Assembly (NCBI RefSeq): GCF_008312835.1
Contig: NZ_VSKS01000010.1
Coordinates: 124,001-188,000, forward strand
DNA length: 64,000 nt
Source: Streptomyces marokkonensis
GTDB lineage: Bacteria > Actinomycetota > Actinomycetes > Streptomycetales > Streptomycetaceae
Direction of reading: 5' to 3'
Shown one piece after another: positions 16,587-25,540 of the stretch. The position numbers were made by a program, and so were the translations under genes. The notes under the pieces are model-generated. The model was not told the DNA's origin. It did not search any database and saw nothing but the letters and a program-made list of their open reading frames with translations. The first letter of the stretch is position 1; every line of letters starts with the position of its first letter.

Positions 16587-18539
16587 TCACAGTCGCAGCG
16601 TGAACCAGATCGTCTTTCCCTCGTCGGTGGGGCGCACCCCCCAGCTGTCGGCCAGGACACGCACGAGGTTGAGCCCGCGGCCGGACTCCTCGTCCTCGCC
16701 GGCACGCCGGGGTTCCGGCAGACGCGGGCTGCCGTCACCCACCTCGACGGTGAGTTCGGCGGCCGTGCGGCACACGTGCAGCGTGACCGGGCCCTGGGCG
16801 TGCTGGACGCAATTGGCCAGCAGTTCGGACACCAGAAGCCGTGCGTCGTCGGCCTTCTCGTGGCAGTCCCAGGCAGCCAGCGCATCGCCGAGGAAGGAGC
16901 GGCCCTCCGGCACGGACTCCGGCCGGGTGGACAGTGTGGTCGTGACGGACGCCAGCGGCGCGGCCGGCAGTTGCGCCAGCAGGAGCGTGACGTCGTCGTC
17001 GTGGCCCTCGGCGTCCGGCCGCAGGGCGGACAGGATGCGGTCGGCCACGACGTCCAGGCCGGGCGGTTCCGCGGTGAACAGCGCGCCGCACGTGGCCGTG
17101 AGTGCGTCGAGGCTGTCCTCGATGTCACAGCCGGGGGTCTCGATCAGGCCGTCGGTGTAGAGCACCAGGGTGGCGCCCGGCGGCACCGACGCCGACGACT
17201 GCTCGTACAGGACGTCGCCCACGCCGAGCGGCGCGTTCACGGGGGCCGACAGCGGCTGTGCCCCGTCCCCGGGTACGGCGACCAGGACCGGGAGGTGGCC
17301 GGCGGAGCACAGGGTCACCTCCGCCTCGTCCGCGGCGACGACGAGGTAGCAGCAGGTGACCAGCTGGTCGGGCACGTCCAGGTCCGCCACGCACGCGTCC
17401 AGGGCCTGCATCAGCCGCCGGGGCTGCATTCCCGTCTTGGCCAGCGCGTGCGCCGCCGAGCGCAACTGGCCCATCACGGCGGCCGCCTCCAGCCCGCGGC
17501 CCATCACGTCGCCGATCAGCACGCCGACCCGGCCGGCACCGAGCGGTATCAGGTCGAACCAGTCGCCCCCCACCCCGGCTCCCTGGGTGGCGGGGCGGTA
17601 GCGGCTGGCGGTGACCAGGCCGGGTACGGCGGGCGGGGTGCCCATCAGGCTGCGTTGCAGGGTGAGGGCGACGTGACGCTGCTGCTCGTACAGGGCGGTG
17701 AGCTCCGCCTCCGCCCGCTTGCGGTCGCCGATGTCGCGGACGATGGCACACGCTCCCACGACCGTGCCGTCCGGCGCCCGCCTCGGCCACATGGTGACGT
17801 CGACGTCCAGCAGCACGCCGGCCTTGGTCACGCGCAGCGTCTCGAAGTGCTCCACCTTCTCGCCGAGCCGGAGACGGCCCAGGAGCGTGGCGATCTCCTC
17901 CCGGTGACCGCTGGGGGCGAGGAGCGATATGTGCCGGCCCATGACCTCGGCGGCGGTGTATCCGTACAGCCGCTGGGCGGCGGCGTTCCAGTAGGTGATG
18001 TACCCGTCGAGTGTCTTGGCGAGGATGGCGTCCTGGGAGGACTCCACCAGGGCGGCCAGCTCGCTGATGCGCTCCTCGGCGGCTCTGCGGTCACTGACGT
18101 CGCGGACGGCGGCGGAGATCAGCGGCCCGTCGGCGGTCTCCAGGGGGCTGAGGCTGATCTCGACCGGGAACTCGGTGCCGTCCCGGCGCAGTCCGTGCAG
18201 GTCGAGCCCGGCACCCATCGGGCGCACCTGCCGGTTCGCGGCGTACGCGTTGCGGTGCAGGGTGTGGTGTCCGCGCAGGCGCCGCGGCACGAGCATTTCG
18301 ACGGACTGGCCGAGGAGTTCCTCGCGCCGGTGGCCGAAGAGAGCCTCGGTCTGGGCGTTGACGAGCCTGATGGTGCCGGCTTCGTCGACGATGACCATGG
18401 CGTCCGGCGCGGCTTCCAGCAGTCCGCGGAACCGCTCCTCGGCGGCTCCCGGCCTGCCGGCCTGCGCGGGGACCGTGGCCGTGCCCGGTTCGGGTGCCGC
18501 AACGGGACACGTGCCCGTGGCCCCGGTCGTGTGGTTCAT
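16587..18539 (-). CDS. PAS-PAS-SpoIIE phosphatase with C-terminal RsbW-like ATPase
   Basis: 650 aa. ATG 18539 (MNHTTGATG); the ribosome site is weak, and an upstream start is possible. PAS 1 spans about 35-155 (APDAMVIVDEAGTIRLVNAQTEALFG). PAS 2 spans about 165-280 (SSQDAILAKTLDGYITYWNAAAQRLYG). PP2C/SpoIIE spans about 300-520 (GGDWFDLIPLGAGRVGVLIGDVMGRG; LCSAGHLPVL; LVLYTDGLIETPG; DDDVTLLLAQL). An HATPase_c_2 spans about 530-650 (LLVSELLANCVQHAQG; GRGLNLVRVLADSWGVRPT). This combination both phosphorylates and dephosphorylates anti-sigma pathway proteins in principle. Signal and partner are unknown. It ends facing DoxX. Confidence 0.92.
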   Translation of the reverse strand: MNHTTGATGTCPVAAPEPGTATVPAQAGRPGAAEERFRGLLEAAPDAMVIVDEAGTIRLVNAQTEALFGHRREELLGQSVEMLVPRRLRGHHTLHRNAYAANRQVRPMGAGLDLHGLRRDGTEFPVEISLSPLETADGPLISAAVRDVSDRRAAEERISELAALVESSQDAILAKTLDGYITYWNAAAQRLYGYTAAEVMGRHISLLAPSGHREEIATLLGRLRLGEKVEHFETLRVTKAGVLLDVDVTMWPRRAPDGTVVGACAIVRDIGDRKRAEAELTALYEQQRHVALTLQRSLMGTPPAVPGLVTASRYRPATQGAGVGGDWFDLIPLGAGRVGVLIGDVMGRGLEAAAVMGQLRSAAHALAKTGMQPRRLMQALDACVADLDVPDQLVTCCYLVVAADEAEVTLCSAGHLPVLVAVPGDGAQPLSAPVNAPLGVGDVLYEQSSASVPPGATLVLYTDGLIETPGCDIEDSLDALTATCGALFTAEPPGLDVVADRILSALRPDAEGHDDDVTLLLAQLPAAPLASVTTTLSTRPESVPEGRSFLGDALAAWDCHEKADDARLLVSELLANCVQHAQGPVTLHVCRTAAELTVEVGDGSPRLPEPRRAGEDEESGRGLNLVRVLADSWGVRPTDEGKTIWFTLRL

Positions 18540-18695
18540 GTCCGTCCCAGCCGTCCCGCGCTCCCAGTGGTTCGGGGCCATCCCAGCGCACCCCGGCGCG
18601 GCACGCACCTGTTTGTCCCCGACTGTCGTTATCGGGTCGGGTGCGGTCCTGCGGCGCACCGCTTGTGACCGGCTGCGTGCGGTCGGGTGTCCCCG

Positions 18696-18744
18696 CGCGG
18701 GGACCACCGGGACGGCGCGGGGGCCGTCCGGGGCCGGACGGCCC
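18696..18744 (+). promoter_or_regulatory. Possible DevR-like boxes before the broken gapdh
   Basis: GCGGGGACCACCGGGACGGC (18696-18715) and GGGCCGGACGGCCCC (18730-18744) lie 105-155 bp before the remnant's ATG. They are weaker and less regularly spaced than the other pairs. The 310-bp gap 18540-18849 has no supported gene. Confidence 0.3.
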
Positions 18745-18849
18745 CGGACGTCGCCCCCCCTTCGGCCCGGGCCCCGCCCCACGCGTCGGCGGGAGGCTGG
18801 GACCGCGCCCGGACGCCACGGGCCGCGCATCCACCGGGAGGACGAGGAC

Positions 18850-19112
18850 ATGACCGTACGCGTGGGCATCAAGGGCCGGTGACCGCGGACGAGTTCGACG
18901 GGCCGCTGAGGGGCGTTCTGCGGGTGTCCGACGCGCCGATCGTCTCCCGCGACATCGTCGGGGACCCGGCCTCCCGCGTCCTGGACGCCCCGCCGACCCA
19001 GGCGCACGGCGAACTGGTCAAGGTCTTCGGCTGGTACGACAACGAGTGGGGCTACACCAACCGGCTGCTCGACCTCACCGGCCTCGTGGCGGCCGGGCTG
19101 CCGCGAGCCTGA
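18850..19112 (+). pseudogene. Glyceraldehyde-3-phosphate dehydrogenase remnant
   Basis: ATG 18850 after GAGGACGAGGAC opens MTVRVGIKGR and then a stop. This is the first nine or ten residues of GAPDH (normally MTVRVGINGFGR). In another frame the sequence resumes with the C-terminal quarter: DEFDGPLRGVLRVSDAPIVS, RDIVGDPASRVLD, and the diagnostic GWYDNEWGYTNRL, ending at TGA 19112. The NAD fold and the catalytic cysteine region (about 250 residues) are absent. As with the USP remnant at 1623, both ends survive and the middle is lost. Confidence 0.88.
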
Positions 19113-19234
19113 CCGCCCGGGCACACCCCCCGGCGCCTCGGCGGCCGGTGCCGCCATGTCCTCCACGAACGCCGGACGCTACCGTTGCGGATGAGCGGAC
19201 AGTGGTCGGCTCCGCGCCGGACGGTTGGAGGAAC

Positions 19235-20980
19235 ATGTTGGCTCGCTCCGAGGATGCTCAGCAGGCCCGGATGCAGTTGCCGCAACTGAAGCTGGACGAG
19301 CTGCTCGAAGAACTGCAGGCCCGCCTGGACACGGCCCGGGGGACCCGGGACCGGGTGCACAGCCTGCTCGAGGCGGTGCTGTCCGTCGGCCGGGAACTGG
19401 AACTCAAGCAGGCGCTGTACAGCATCGTGGAGGCGGCGACGGCCCTGGTGGACGCGCAGTACGGCGCGCTGGGGGTGATCGGTGCGGACGGCAAGCGGCT
19501 GTCGGCCTTCCACACCGTCGGTGTCACGGACGAGCAGATCGGCCGCATCGGGGACTACCCGGAGGGGCACGGCATTCTCGGGGAACTGATCCACCGCCCC
19601 GAGACGCTGCGTCTGCCGGTGCTCGCCGAGCACGAGGCCTCCTACGGCTTTCCGCCGCACCACCCGCCCATGAACACCTTCCTGGGTGTGCCCATCAGGG
19701 TGCGGGACCAGATCTTCGGCAATCTCTACCTGACGGAGAAGAGGGGCGGCGCGGAGTTCGACGAGGACGACGAGTCGGTGCTGTCCACCCTCGCCGTGGC
19801 GGCCGGCGTGGCCATCGACAACGCCCGCCTGTACGAGGAGTCCCGGCTGCGCGAGCGCTGGCTTCGGGCCAACGCGGAGGTCACCCGGAGCCTGATGTCC
19901 GGCGGCGCCCGGGTGGACGTCCTCGAACTGATCGCGGAGCAGGCGCGGGAGATCACCGACGCGGCCCTGGCCGTGGTCGCGATACCGGTGAAGGACACCG
20001 ACTCCCTCGCGGTGGACCTCGCGCTCGGGGACGAGGCGGAGCGGTACCGCGGGCTCGTGCTGCCGGTGGAGGGCACCCTCGTCGGGCGGGCCTTCGCCGA
20101 CGGCGCCCCGGTGACGAGCCCGGACGTCACACACGACGAACGGGTTTCGGCGGGGCCGCCGCGGTTCACCGGGCTCGGTCCGGCCGTGGCCGTACCCATC
20201 GGCTCGGGGGACAACGCCCGTGGCGTGGTGCTGCTCGTGCGAAGTGCGGAGAAGGCCGAGTTCTCCGAGAAGGAGCGGGAGCCGCTGCAGGACTTCGTCG
20301 CGCAGGCGGCCGTCGCCATGGAGCTGGCCGAACGCCGTGCGGACGCCGAACAGGTGGCTCTGCTGGAGGACCGCGACCGGATCGCCCGGGACCTGCACGA
20401 CCTGGCCATCCAGCGGTTGTTCGCCACGGGGATGACGCTGCAGAGCGCGGGTCGCCTCATCGAGCACCGGGAGGCCTCGGGGCGGGTCCTGCGGGCCGTG
20501 GACGACCTCGACGAGACCATCAAGATCATCCGTTCGACGATCTTCGGCCTGCGCTCCCGCTCCGAGGACACGGCCCCCGGTCTGCGCGCCCGTGCGGTGC
20601 GGGTCGTCGGCGAGGCCGCCCCGCTGCTGGGCTTCGCGCCCAGCGTGCGCATGGAGGGACTGCTCGACACGCATGTCCCGAGGGAGACCGCCGACGATCT
20701 CGTGGCCGTGCTGTCCGAGTCCCTGTCCAACATCGCCCGCCACGCGCACGCCGACCGCGCCGAGGCCGTGCTGGAGACCGACGGGAACGAGGTGCGCCTC
20801 ACGGTCACCGACAACGGCGTGGGCATACCGGCCGGCGGCCGCCGCAGCGGTCTCGCCAACATGGCGGAGCGGGCGAGGAAGCTGGGGGGCGGCATGGAGA
20901 CCGGTGACCGTGACGGTGGCGGCACCAGGCTCGTGTGGCACGTCCCGGTGCGGGAGGCGGGCGCTTCCCCCGAGAGGTGA
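19235..20980 (+). CDS. DosS/DevS-like hybrid GAF-GAF histidine kinase
   Basis: 581 aa from ATG 19235. GGAGGA is very close to that ATG, so TTG 19238 is possible. GAF-A is at about 45-200 (LELKQALYSIVEAATALV, AQYGALGVIGADGKRLSAF, FPPHHPPMNTFLGVPIRVRDQ, FGNLYLTEK). GAF-B is at about 215-375. A HisKA_3 helix holds RIARDLHDLAIQRLFATG with phospho-acceptor His388, and a HATPase follows (NIARHAHADRAEAVL; VTDNGVGIP; SGLANMAERARKLGG). Length and order match mycobacterial DosS (578 aa). The HHPPM pair (His142/143) is near the DosS haem ligand (His149, from memory), so haem-based O2/redox sensing is plausible. No response regulator is adjacent. Confidence 0.92.
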   Translation: MLARSEDAQQARMQLPQLKLDELLEELQARLDTARGTRDRVHSLLEAVLSVGRELELKQALYSIVEAATALVDAQYGALGVIGADGKRLSAFHTVGVTDEQIGRIGDYPEGHGILGELIHRPETLRLPVLAEHEASYGFPPHHPPMNTFLGVPIRVRDQIFGNLYLTEKRGGAEFDEDDESVLSTLAVAAGVAIDNARLYEESRLRERWLRANAEVTRSLMSGGARVDVLELIAEQAREITDAALAVVAIPVKDTDSLAVDLALGDEAERYRGLVLPVEGTLVGRAFADGAPVTSPDVTHDERVSAGPPRFTGLGPAVAVPIGSGDNARGVVLLVRSAEKAEFSEKEREPLQDFVAQAAVAMELAERRADAEQVALLEDRDRIARDLHDLAIQRLFATGMTLQSAGRLIEHREASGRVLRAVDDLDETIKIIRSTIFGLRSRSEDTAPGLRARAVRVVGEAAPLLGFAPSVRMEGLLDTHVPRETADDLVAVLSESLSNIARHAHADRAEAVLETDGNEVRLTVTDNGVGIPAGGRRSGLANMAERARKLGGGMETGDRDGGGTRLVWHVPVREAGASPER

Positions 20981-21023
20981 TCCCGTCCCGGAGGGGAACG
21001 AAAGGCCCGCTCCCGCGGGTCCG

Positions 21024-22001
21024 TCACGCGCGCGTCAGGACGTCGTGGGCGGTGCGCCGTGGCGAGGCCGGGCCCTGAGGGCCGTATCCGAGCCGGAGCA
21101 CCATCTGCGGGTGGCCCCTCAGGCCTCCGGCCGGCGACCGGAGGTGCCGGCGCAGATCCGGCCACTCCAGGGCCTGGTGCAGGAGCGAGGCACGTACGCC
21201 GTGCGCGGTGGCCGTCAGCAGGACGCGCTCCAGCGCCTGACCGGCGCGCAGCCAGTCCGCGCGCCGGTCGTGCGGCGTGCACAGCACGGCGATGAGCGGA
21301 CGCGCCTCGTACGGGCGGGCCTCCAGCACCGCGGGATGCCGGTGTGCGCCGAAATCGCGGGTCGGCACGTGGTCGCGGAAGTCCTGGACGCCCAGCGCCG
21401 CCGCCGGCACGCCGAGGTGTGAGTGTTCCGCGGCCCGCACCCAGCGGCGGCTTTCCGCTGCCCGGTCGGCGTCCGCCGTGTTGCGGTGCTCCGCCTCCCG
21501 GGTGGCCTGGAGCACCCGCGCGGTCTCCGGCGGCTCCGGGAACCACAGGAGGGCGCCCTCGGCGTGTGCGGCGTCGCCGAACTCGGCGAGCAGGCTCGGC
21601 GGCAGGGGCTGCCGGGAGAACGGGAACCGGCTGCTGTGCCGGTGCCACAGGACCTCGTACAGGTCGGGGAGCGAGGTTCCCCCGGCCGCGCGGGCGAGCC
21701 GCACGGTGGCCAGGAGATCCGGCCGGCCGGGGAGCGGAAGCAGCCGTGTGACGGGCTCCCAGCCGTGGTGGGCCACCGCCACCCGCAGATTGAGGACGGC
21801 ACACCCGACGGAGACGTGGAGCGCGCGCCCGGCCGGGTCGATGTGCCGAAGACCCCGCTCCGGGGCGGCCCGGACCTCCAGCGTGCCGGTGTCCGGGACG
21901 AACCGGAAGTGCCAGGGCTGGGTGTTGTGGACCGAGGGCGCGGCGGAGGCCGCGGCGATCATTCGTTCCAGGACGGGGACGTCGACGGCCGTGGTGCTCA
22001 T
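21024..22001 (-). CDS. Acg-family nitroreductase-like protein
   Basis: 325 aa, ATG 22001 after GGAAGGAG. Signatures: AAASAAPSVHNTQPWHFRF, VSVGCAVLNLRVAVAHHGW, WHRHSSRFPFSRQPLP, DWLRAGQALERVLLTATAHG and a terminal MVLRLGYGPQGPASPRR. The aligned motifs make it a clear paralogue of the proteins at 7177 and 45525, closer to the latter. FMN binding is expected; enzymatic nitroreduction is uncertain for this family. It is transcribed divergently from the GNAT/acyl-CoA synthetase gene over 206 bp that contain several DevR-like boxes. Confidence 0.9.
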   Translation of the reverse strand: MSTTAVDVPVLERMIAAASAAPSVHNTQPWHFRFVPDTGTLEVRAAPERGLRHIDPAGRALHVSVGCAVLNLRVAVAHHGWEPVTRLLPLPGRPDLLATVRLARAAGGTSLPDLYEVLWHRHSSRFPFSRQPLPPSLLAEFGDAAHAEGALLWFPEPPETARVLQATREAEHRNTADADRAAESRRWVRAAEHSHLGVPAAALGVQDFRDHVPTRDFGAHRHPAVLEARPYEARPLIAVLCTPHDRRADWLRAGQALERVLLTATAHGVRASLLHQALEWPDLRRHLRSPAGGLRGHPQMVLRLGYGPQGPASPRRTAHDVLTRA

Positions 22002-22082
22002 GGGAACTCCTTCCCGCCCGTCCGCACGGCTCGTGAGGGGGCGTGTCCTGTTCCAGCGTGGGCCCGGGGGAGGGACGGCGCC

Positions 22083-22136
22083 AGGGGCCGTACGGCCCTC
22101 GGCGGGGCCCGGGGCCGATCGGCCCCGAAGGGTCCC
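22083..22136. promoter_or_regulatory. DevR-like boxes in the divergent nitroreductase/acyl-CoA synthetase promoter
   Basis: AGGGGCCGTACGGCCCTC (22083-22100), palindromic GGGGCCGATCGGCCCC (22111-22126) and GGCCCCGAAGGGTCCC (22121-22136) overlap into a cluster. It is placed 72-125 bp from the + start and 82-135 bp from the - start. Confidence 0.5.
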
Positions 22137-22207
22137 GGGCAGCCCATGGCGCGGGGCGGCGAACCGCTGGACGCTCGAAGGGGCGCGAGACGTGGAGGAG
22201 ACCCGTC

Positions 22208-24895
22208 ATGGACGATGTGATCAGCCGACCCCCCGTTCACGCTCTGCTGACGGACGGCACGACGGTGTGCATCCGCCCGGTGCGGCCCGGCGACCACGAC
22301 CGGCTCGAGGGGCTGTACGAGGAGATGTCGCCGGAGAACCTGCGCATGAGGTTCTTCGCCGTGAGCCGCCGTTCCGCCCGGATGGCCGCCGACCGGGCCT
22401 GCGCTCCCGCACGCCCCGGGTACCGGGCGCTGCTGGCCGAGGCGCAGGGGCGCGTGATCGGCCTCGCGGAGTACGACACCGGGGGCGGGAAGGACCCGGC
22501 GGAGATCTCCGTCGCCGTCGCCGACGGGCGGCACCACCGGGGCGTGGGCACGCTGCTCGTCGAGCACCTGGTCTCGGCGGCCCGAGCGGACGGCGTCACC
22601 ACCTTCACGGCCGACGCGCTGAGCGAGAACCGCGAGGTGCTGCGGCTCTTCACCGACCTCGGACTGCACGTGACCCGGCGCCTCGAGGGGACCGAGGTGC
22701 GCTGCACGATCGCCCTCGACCAGGACGAGGCCTACCTCAGCGCCGTGGAGGCGCGGGGCCGGGCCGCCGATGTGGCCAGCCTCGTACCGCTGTTGCGGCC
22801 GGAGGCGGTGGCCGTCGCCGGCGCCGGACGCAGGCCCGGATCGGTCGGCCGCGCCGTGCTGCACCACATCCGCGCCGGCGGATACGCCGGCCGCCTGTCC
22901 GCGGTGAACCCCCACGCCACCGCGATCCTCGGCGTGCCCTCCCACCCTTCGATCGGCTCCCTGCCCCGGACCCCCGACCTCGTGGTGATCGCCGCTCCCG
23001 CCCCCGCGGTCCCGGCCCTCGCCGAGGAGTCCGGCAAGGCCGGCGTACGGGCACTCGTGGTCGTCTCCGCGGGACTCGACCACACCCAGGCGCAGGCCCT
23101 GCTGACCGCCTGCCGCACGTACGGCATGCGCCTGGTCGGCCCGAACTGCCTCGGGATCTCCAACACCGAGCCCGGTCTGCGTCTCGACGCCACCTTCGCC
23201 GCCGGCCATCCCGCACCCGGCAGCGCGGGTGTCGCCGTGCAGTCCGGCGGCGTCGGCATCGCCCTGCTCGACGGGCTGTCCCGGCTGGGGATCGGCGTGT
23301 CGACGTTCGCCTCCCTCGGGGACAAGTACGACGTCAGCGGCAACGACATGCTGCAGTGGTGGGAGAGCGACGGCCGCACCGACCTCGCCCTGCTGCACCT
23401 GGAGTCCTTCGGCAACCCGCGGGCGTTCTCCCGCACCGCGCGGCGGGTGACCCGCCGTATGCCGGTGCTCACCGTCGACGCCGGGCGCACCGACGCGGGC
23501 CGGCGGGCCGCCGCCTCGCACACCGCGGCCGCCGCCGGCCGCACCATGACCCGGCAGGCCCTGTTCATCCAGGCCGGCATCACCGCGACCCGTTCCGTCG
23601 GTGAACTCCTCGCCACCGCCGCGCTGTTCCACGCGCAGCCGCTCCCCGCGGGCAGCCGCGTCGCGATCGTCACCAACGCGGGCGGCGCCGGCGTGCCGGC
23701 CGCCGACGCCTGCGCCGAGGCGGGGCTCGCCGTGCCGGAGTTCACCCCCACCCTGGTCGACGGCCTGCTCGCCGTGCTGCCCCCCGGCGCGTCCGCCGGC
23801 AACCCCGTGGACACCACGGCCGCCGTGTCGGAGGACGCGCTGAGCGCGTGTGTCGACCGGCTCATCGAGTACCCGGGGACCGACGCCGTGCTGGTCGTGC
23901 TGGTGCCCACCGCGGTCGCCGAGGCCACCGGCGACGATCCGGTCCGGGCCCTCACCCGGGAAGCGGGACGGCGGGCACGTCCGCTCGTTCTGGTCCGGCC
24001 GGCGCAGGACGTGGCGGCCGGTCTGCTGCCCGCGGCCGGCGGCGGCACCATTCCCTCCTACGCCGATCCCCAGGCGGCGGCACAGGCCCTCGCCCACGCC
24101 GCCCGCCGGGCGGCCTGGCTGCGCCGGCCCGCCGGAACGGTCCCGGCCACCGACGCCGACACGGAGCGCGCCCGCGGGATCGTCGCGGCCTTCCTGGCCG
24201 GCCGTCCGGACGGCGGCTGGCTCGACCCGCGCACCTGCGGCGAACTGCTGGCCTGCTACGCGGTGCCGCAGCTGCCCTGGGCATGGGCCGGCACCGAGGA
24301 CGAGGCCGTCCGCGCCGCCGAGCGGCTGCGCGGTGCCGACGGACGGGTCGTCATGAAAGCCCACTGGCCGGGCCTGGTGCACAAGAGCGAACAGCGTGCC
24401 GTCCACCTCGACCTGCGGGGCGAGGAGCAGGTGCGCGCCGCCCACCAGGACCTGGCGTCACGCTTCCCGGGGCTGATGACCGGGGTGGTCGTGCAGCCCC
24501 TCGCCGAACGGGGCATTGAGTTGTTCGCCGGAGTCGTCCAGGACGGCGTCTTCGGCCCGCTCGTCCTGTTCGGCCTCGGCGGCACGGCCACGGAGGTGCT
24601 CGCCGACCACGCCGCCCGCCTCGCCCCGCTCACCGACCACGACGTCCACGACCTGATCACCGCCCCACGCTGCGCACCTCTGCTCTTCGGCGCGGGGGGC
24701 GGCGCGCCCGTCGACGTGGAGGAACTGGAGCAGGTGCTGCTGCGGCTGTCCCGGATGGCGGAGGAACTGCCACAGCTCGCCGAGGCCGACCTCGACCCGG
24801 TGCTCGCCACACCCGGCCGGGTCACGGTGCTCGACGCGCGGATCCGCCTGGTGCCGCGCGGGCCCCAGGATCCGTACCTGCGCCGGCTCCGGTGA
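22208..24895 (+). CDS. GNAT acetyltransferase fused to NDP-forming acyl-CoA synthetase
   Basis: 895 aa, ATG 22208 after GGAGGAG. Residues about 15-175 form a GNAT domain (IRPVRPGDHDRLEGLYEEMS; HHRGVGTLLVEHLV is the acetyl-CoA loop). Residues about 190-650 form a CoA-binding and ligase alpha part: VAVAGAGRRPGSVGR, VGPNCLGISNTEPGLRLD, GVAVQSGGVGIALLDGLSRLG and ASHTAAAAG with the phosphohistidine position kept. Residues about 665-890 form the ATP-grasp beta part (VVMKAHWPGLVHKSE; GVFGPLVLFGLGG). Related proteins either make acetate plus ATP from acetyl-CoA or act as lysine acetyltransferases (Pat type, where the ligase half may be inactive). Here the ligase motifs look largely intact. Next to fermentation genes, ATP recovery is possible. 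Confidence 0.9.
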   Translation: MDDVISRPPVHALLTDGTTVCIRPVRPGDHDRLEGLYEEMSPENLRMRFFAVSRRSARMAADRACAPARPGYRALLAEAQGRVIGLAEYDTGGGKDPAEISVAVADGRHHRGVGTLLVEHLVSAARADGVTTFTADALSENREVLRLFTDLGLHVTRRLEGTEVRCTIALDQDEAYLSAVEARGRAADVASLVPLLRPEAVAVAGAGRRPGSVGRAVLHHIRAGGYAGRLSAVNPHATAILGVPSHPSIGSLPRTPDLVVIAAPAPAVPALAEESGKAGVRALVVVSAGLDHTQAQALLTACRTYGMRLVGPNCLGISNTEPGLRLDATFAAGHPAPGSAGVAVQSGGVGIALLDGLSRLGIGVSTFASLGDKYDVSGNDMLQWWESDGRTDLALLHLESFGNPRAFSRTARRVTRRMPVLTVDAGRTDAGRRAAASHTAAAAGRTMTRQALFIQAGITATRSVGELLATAALFHAQPLPAGSRVAIVTNAGGAGVPAADACAEAGLAVPEFTPTLVDGLLAVLPPGASAGNPVDTTAAVSEDALSACVDRLIEYPGTDAVLVVLVPTAVAEATGDDPVRALTREAGRRARPLVLVRPAQDVAAGLLPAAGGGTIPSYADPQAAAQALAHAARRAAWLRRPAGTVPATDADTERARGIVAAFLAGRPDGGWLDPRTCGELLACYAVPQLPWAWAGTEDEAVRAAERLRGADGRVVMKAHWPGLVHKSEQRAVHLDLRGEEQVRAAHQDLASRFPGLMTGVVVQPLAERGIELFAGVVQDGVFGPLVLFGLGGTATEVLADHAARLAPLTDHDVHDLITAPRCAPLLFGAGGGAPVDVEELEQVLLRLSRMAEELPQLAEADLDPVLATPGRVTVLDARIRLVPRGPQDPYLRRLR

Positions 24896-24900
24896 CGTGA

Positions 24901-24937
24901 CGCGGCCCGGACCGGTCGTTGACCGGTCCGGGCCGCG
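24901..24937. terminator. 17-bp perfect hairpin between convergent genes
   Basis: CGCGGCCCGGACCGGTC and GACCGGTCCGGGCCGCG with a 3-nt GTT loop, 5 nt after the + gene stop and 45 nt before the - gene stop. This is one of the strongest hairpins in the window. Confidence 0.85.
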
Positions 24938-24981
24938 TACGGAATCCCGTGGGATGTGCGACGCCTTCGTCCGGCGCGCGC

Positions 24982-25443
24982 CTACCGTGCCCCGGTCATC
25001 CCACTGCCGTACGGGGCGTAGAGGTCGAGCAGCCGGACGCGGGCGGAGTGCAGCCGGTGGGCGACCACACGACCGACCCACACGGCGATCGCGCGGCCGA
25101 ACTCGGGGTCCTCCTCGCACAGCGCCCGCACCGCGTCCGCGTCGAACTCCCAGGCCCGCACCGGGCTCGTGGCTTCGGCGCCCAGCTGCCACACCCGGGG
25201 CGGGAAGTGCCAGGACCAGCCGACCAGCTCCCCGTGGCCCAGCGACTCGATCACGGCCGCCCGGCGACCGGGGACCTGAAGGTCGAGGGCGACGGTGCCG
25301 GTACGGATGATCCAGAACCGGTCGGCGCGCCGGCCCTCGTTGAACAGGCGCGTCCCCATGTCGAAGGAGACCTCACGGGCGTGCCGCATCAGCCGCTCGC
25401 GGTACTCGGCCGGGAGCGCCGTGGTCAGGGTGGTGGTGGTCAT
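24982..25443 (-). CDS. Stand-alone cyclic-nucleotide-binding-domain protein
   Basis: 153 aa, ATG 25443 after GAGGAGA. A single cNMP-binding beta-roll covers about 10-130: MGTRLFNEGRRADRFWIIRTGTVAL, then ESLGHGELVGWSWHFPP, then ARAWEFDADAVRALCEEDPEFG. The usual phosphate-binding GE...R motif is only partly matched (GHGELVGW), so cAMP binding is doubtful. It stops at the dimer helix and has no DNA-binding HTH, so it is not a complete Crp/Fnr regulator. It may act through protein contact. It is preceded on the same strand by a USP gene whose C-terminal coding region contains two DevR-like boxes. Confidence 0.85.
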   Translation of the reverse strand: MTTTTLTTALPAEYRERLMRHAREVSFDMGTRLFNEGRRADRFWIIRTGTVALDLQVPGRRAAVIESLGHGELVGWSWHFPPRVWQLGAEATSPVRAWEFDADAVRALCEEDPEFGRAIAVWVGRVVAHRLHSARVRLLDLYAPYGSGMTGAR

Positions 25444-25540
25444 CGCCCTGTCTCCTCTCGTCTCGTCCTTGCTGCGTACTGTCGGAGCCGCCGTTTCCGC
25501 CGGCGTGCGGTGCCTGCCCGGACGGCGCGGCTCCCTGATG

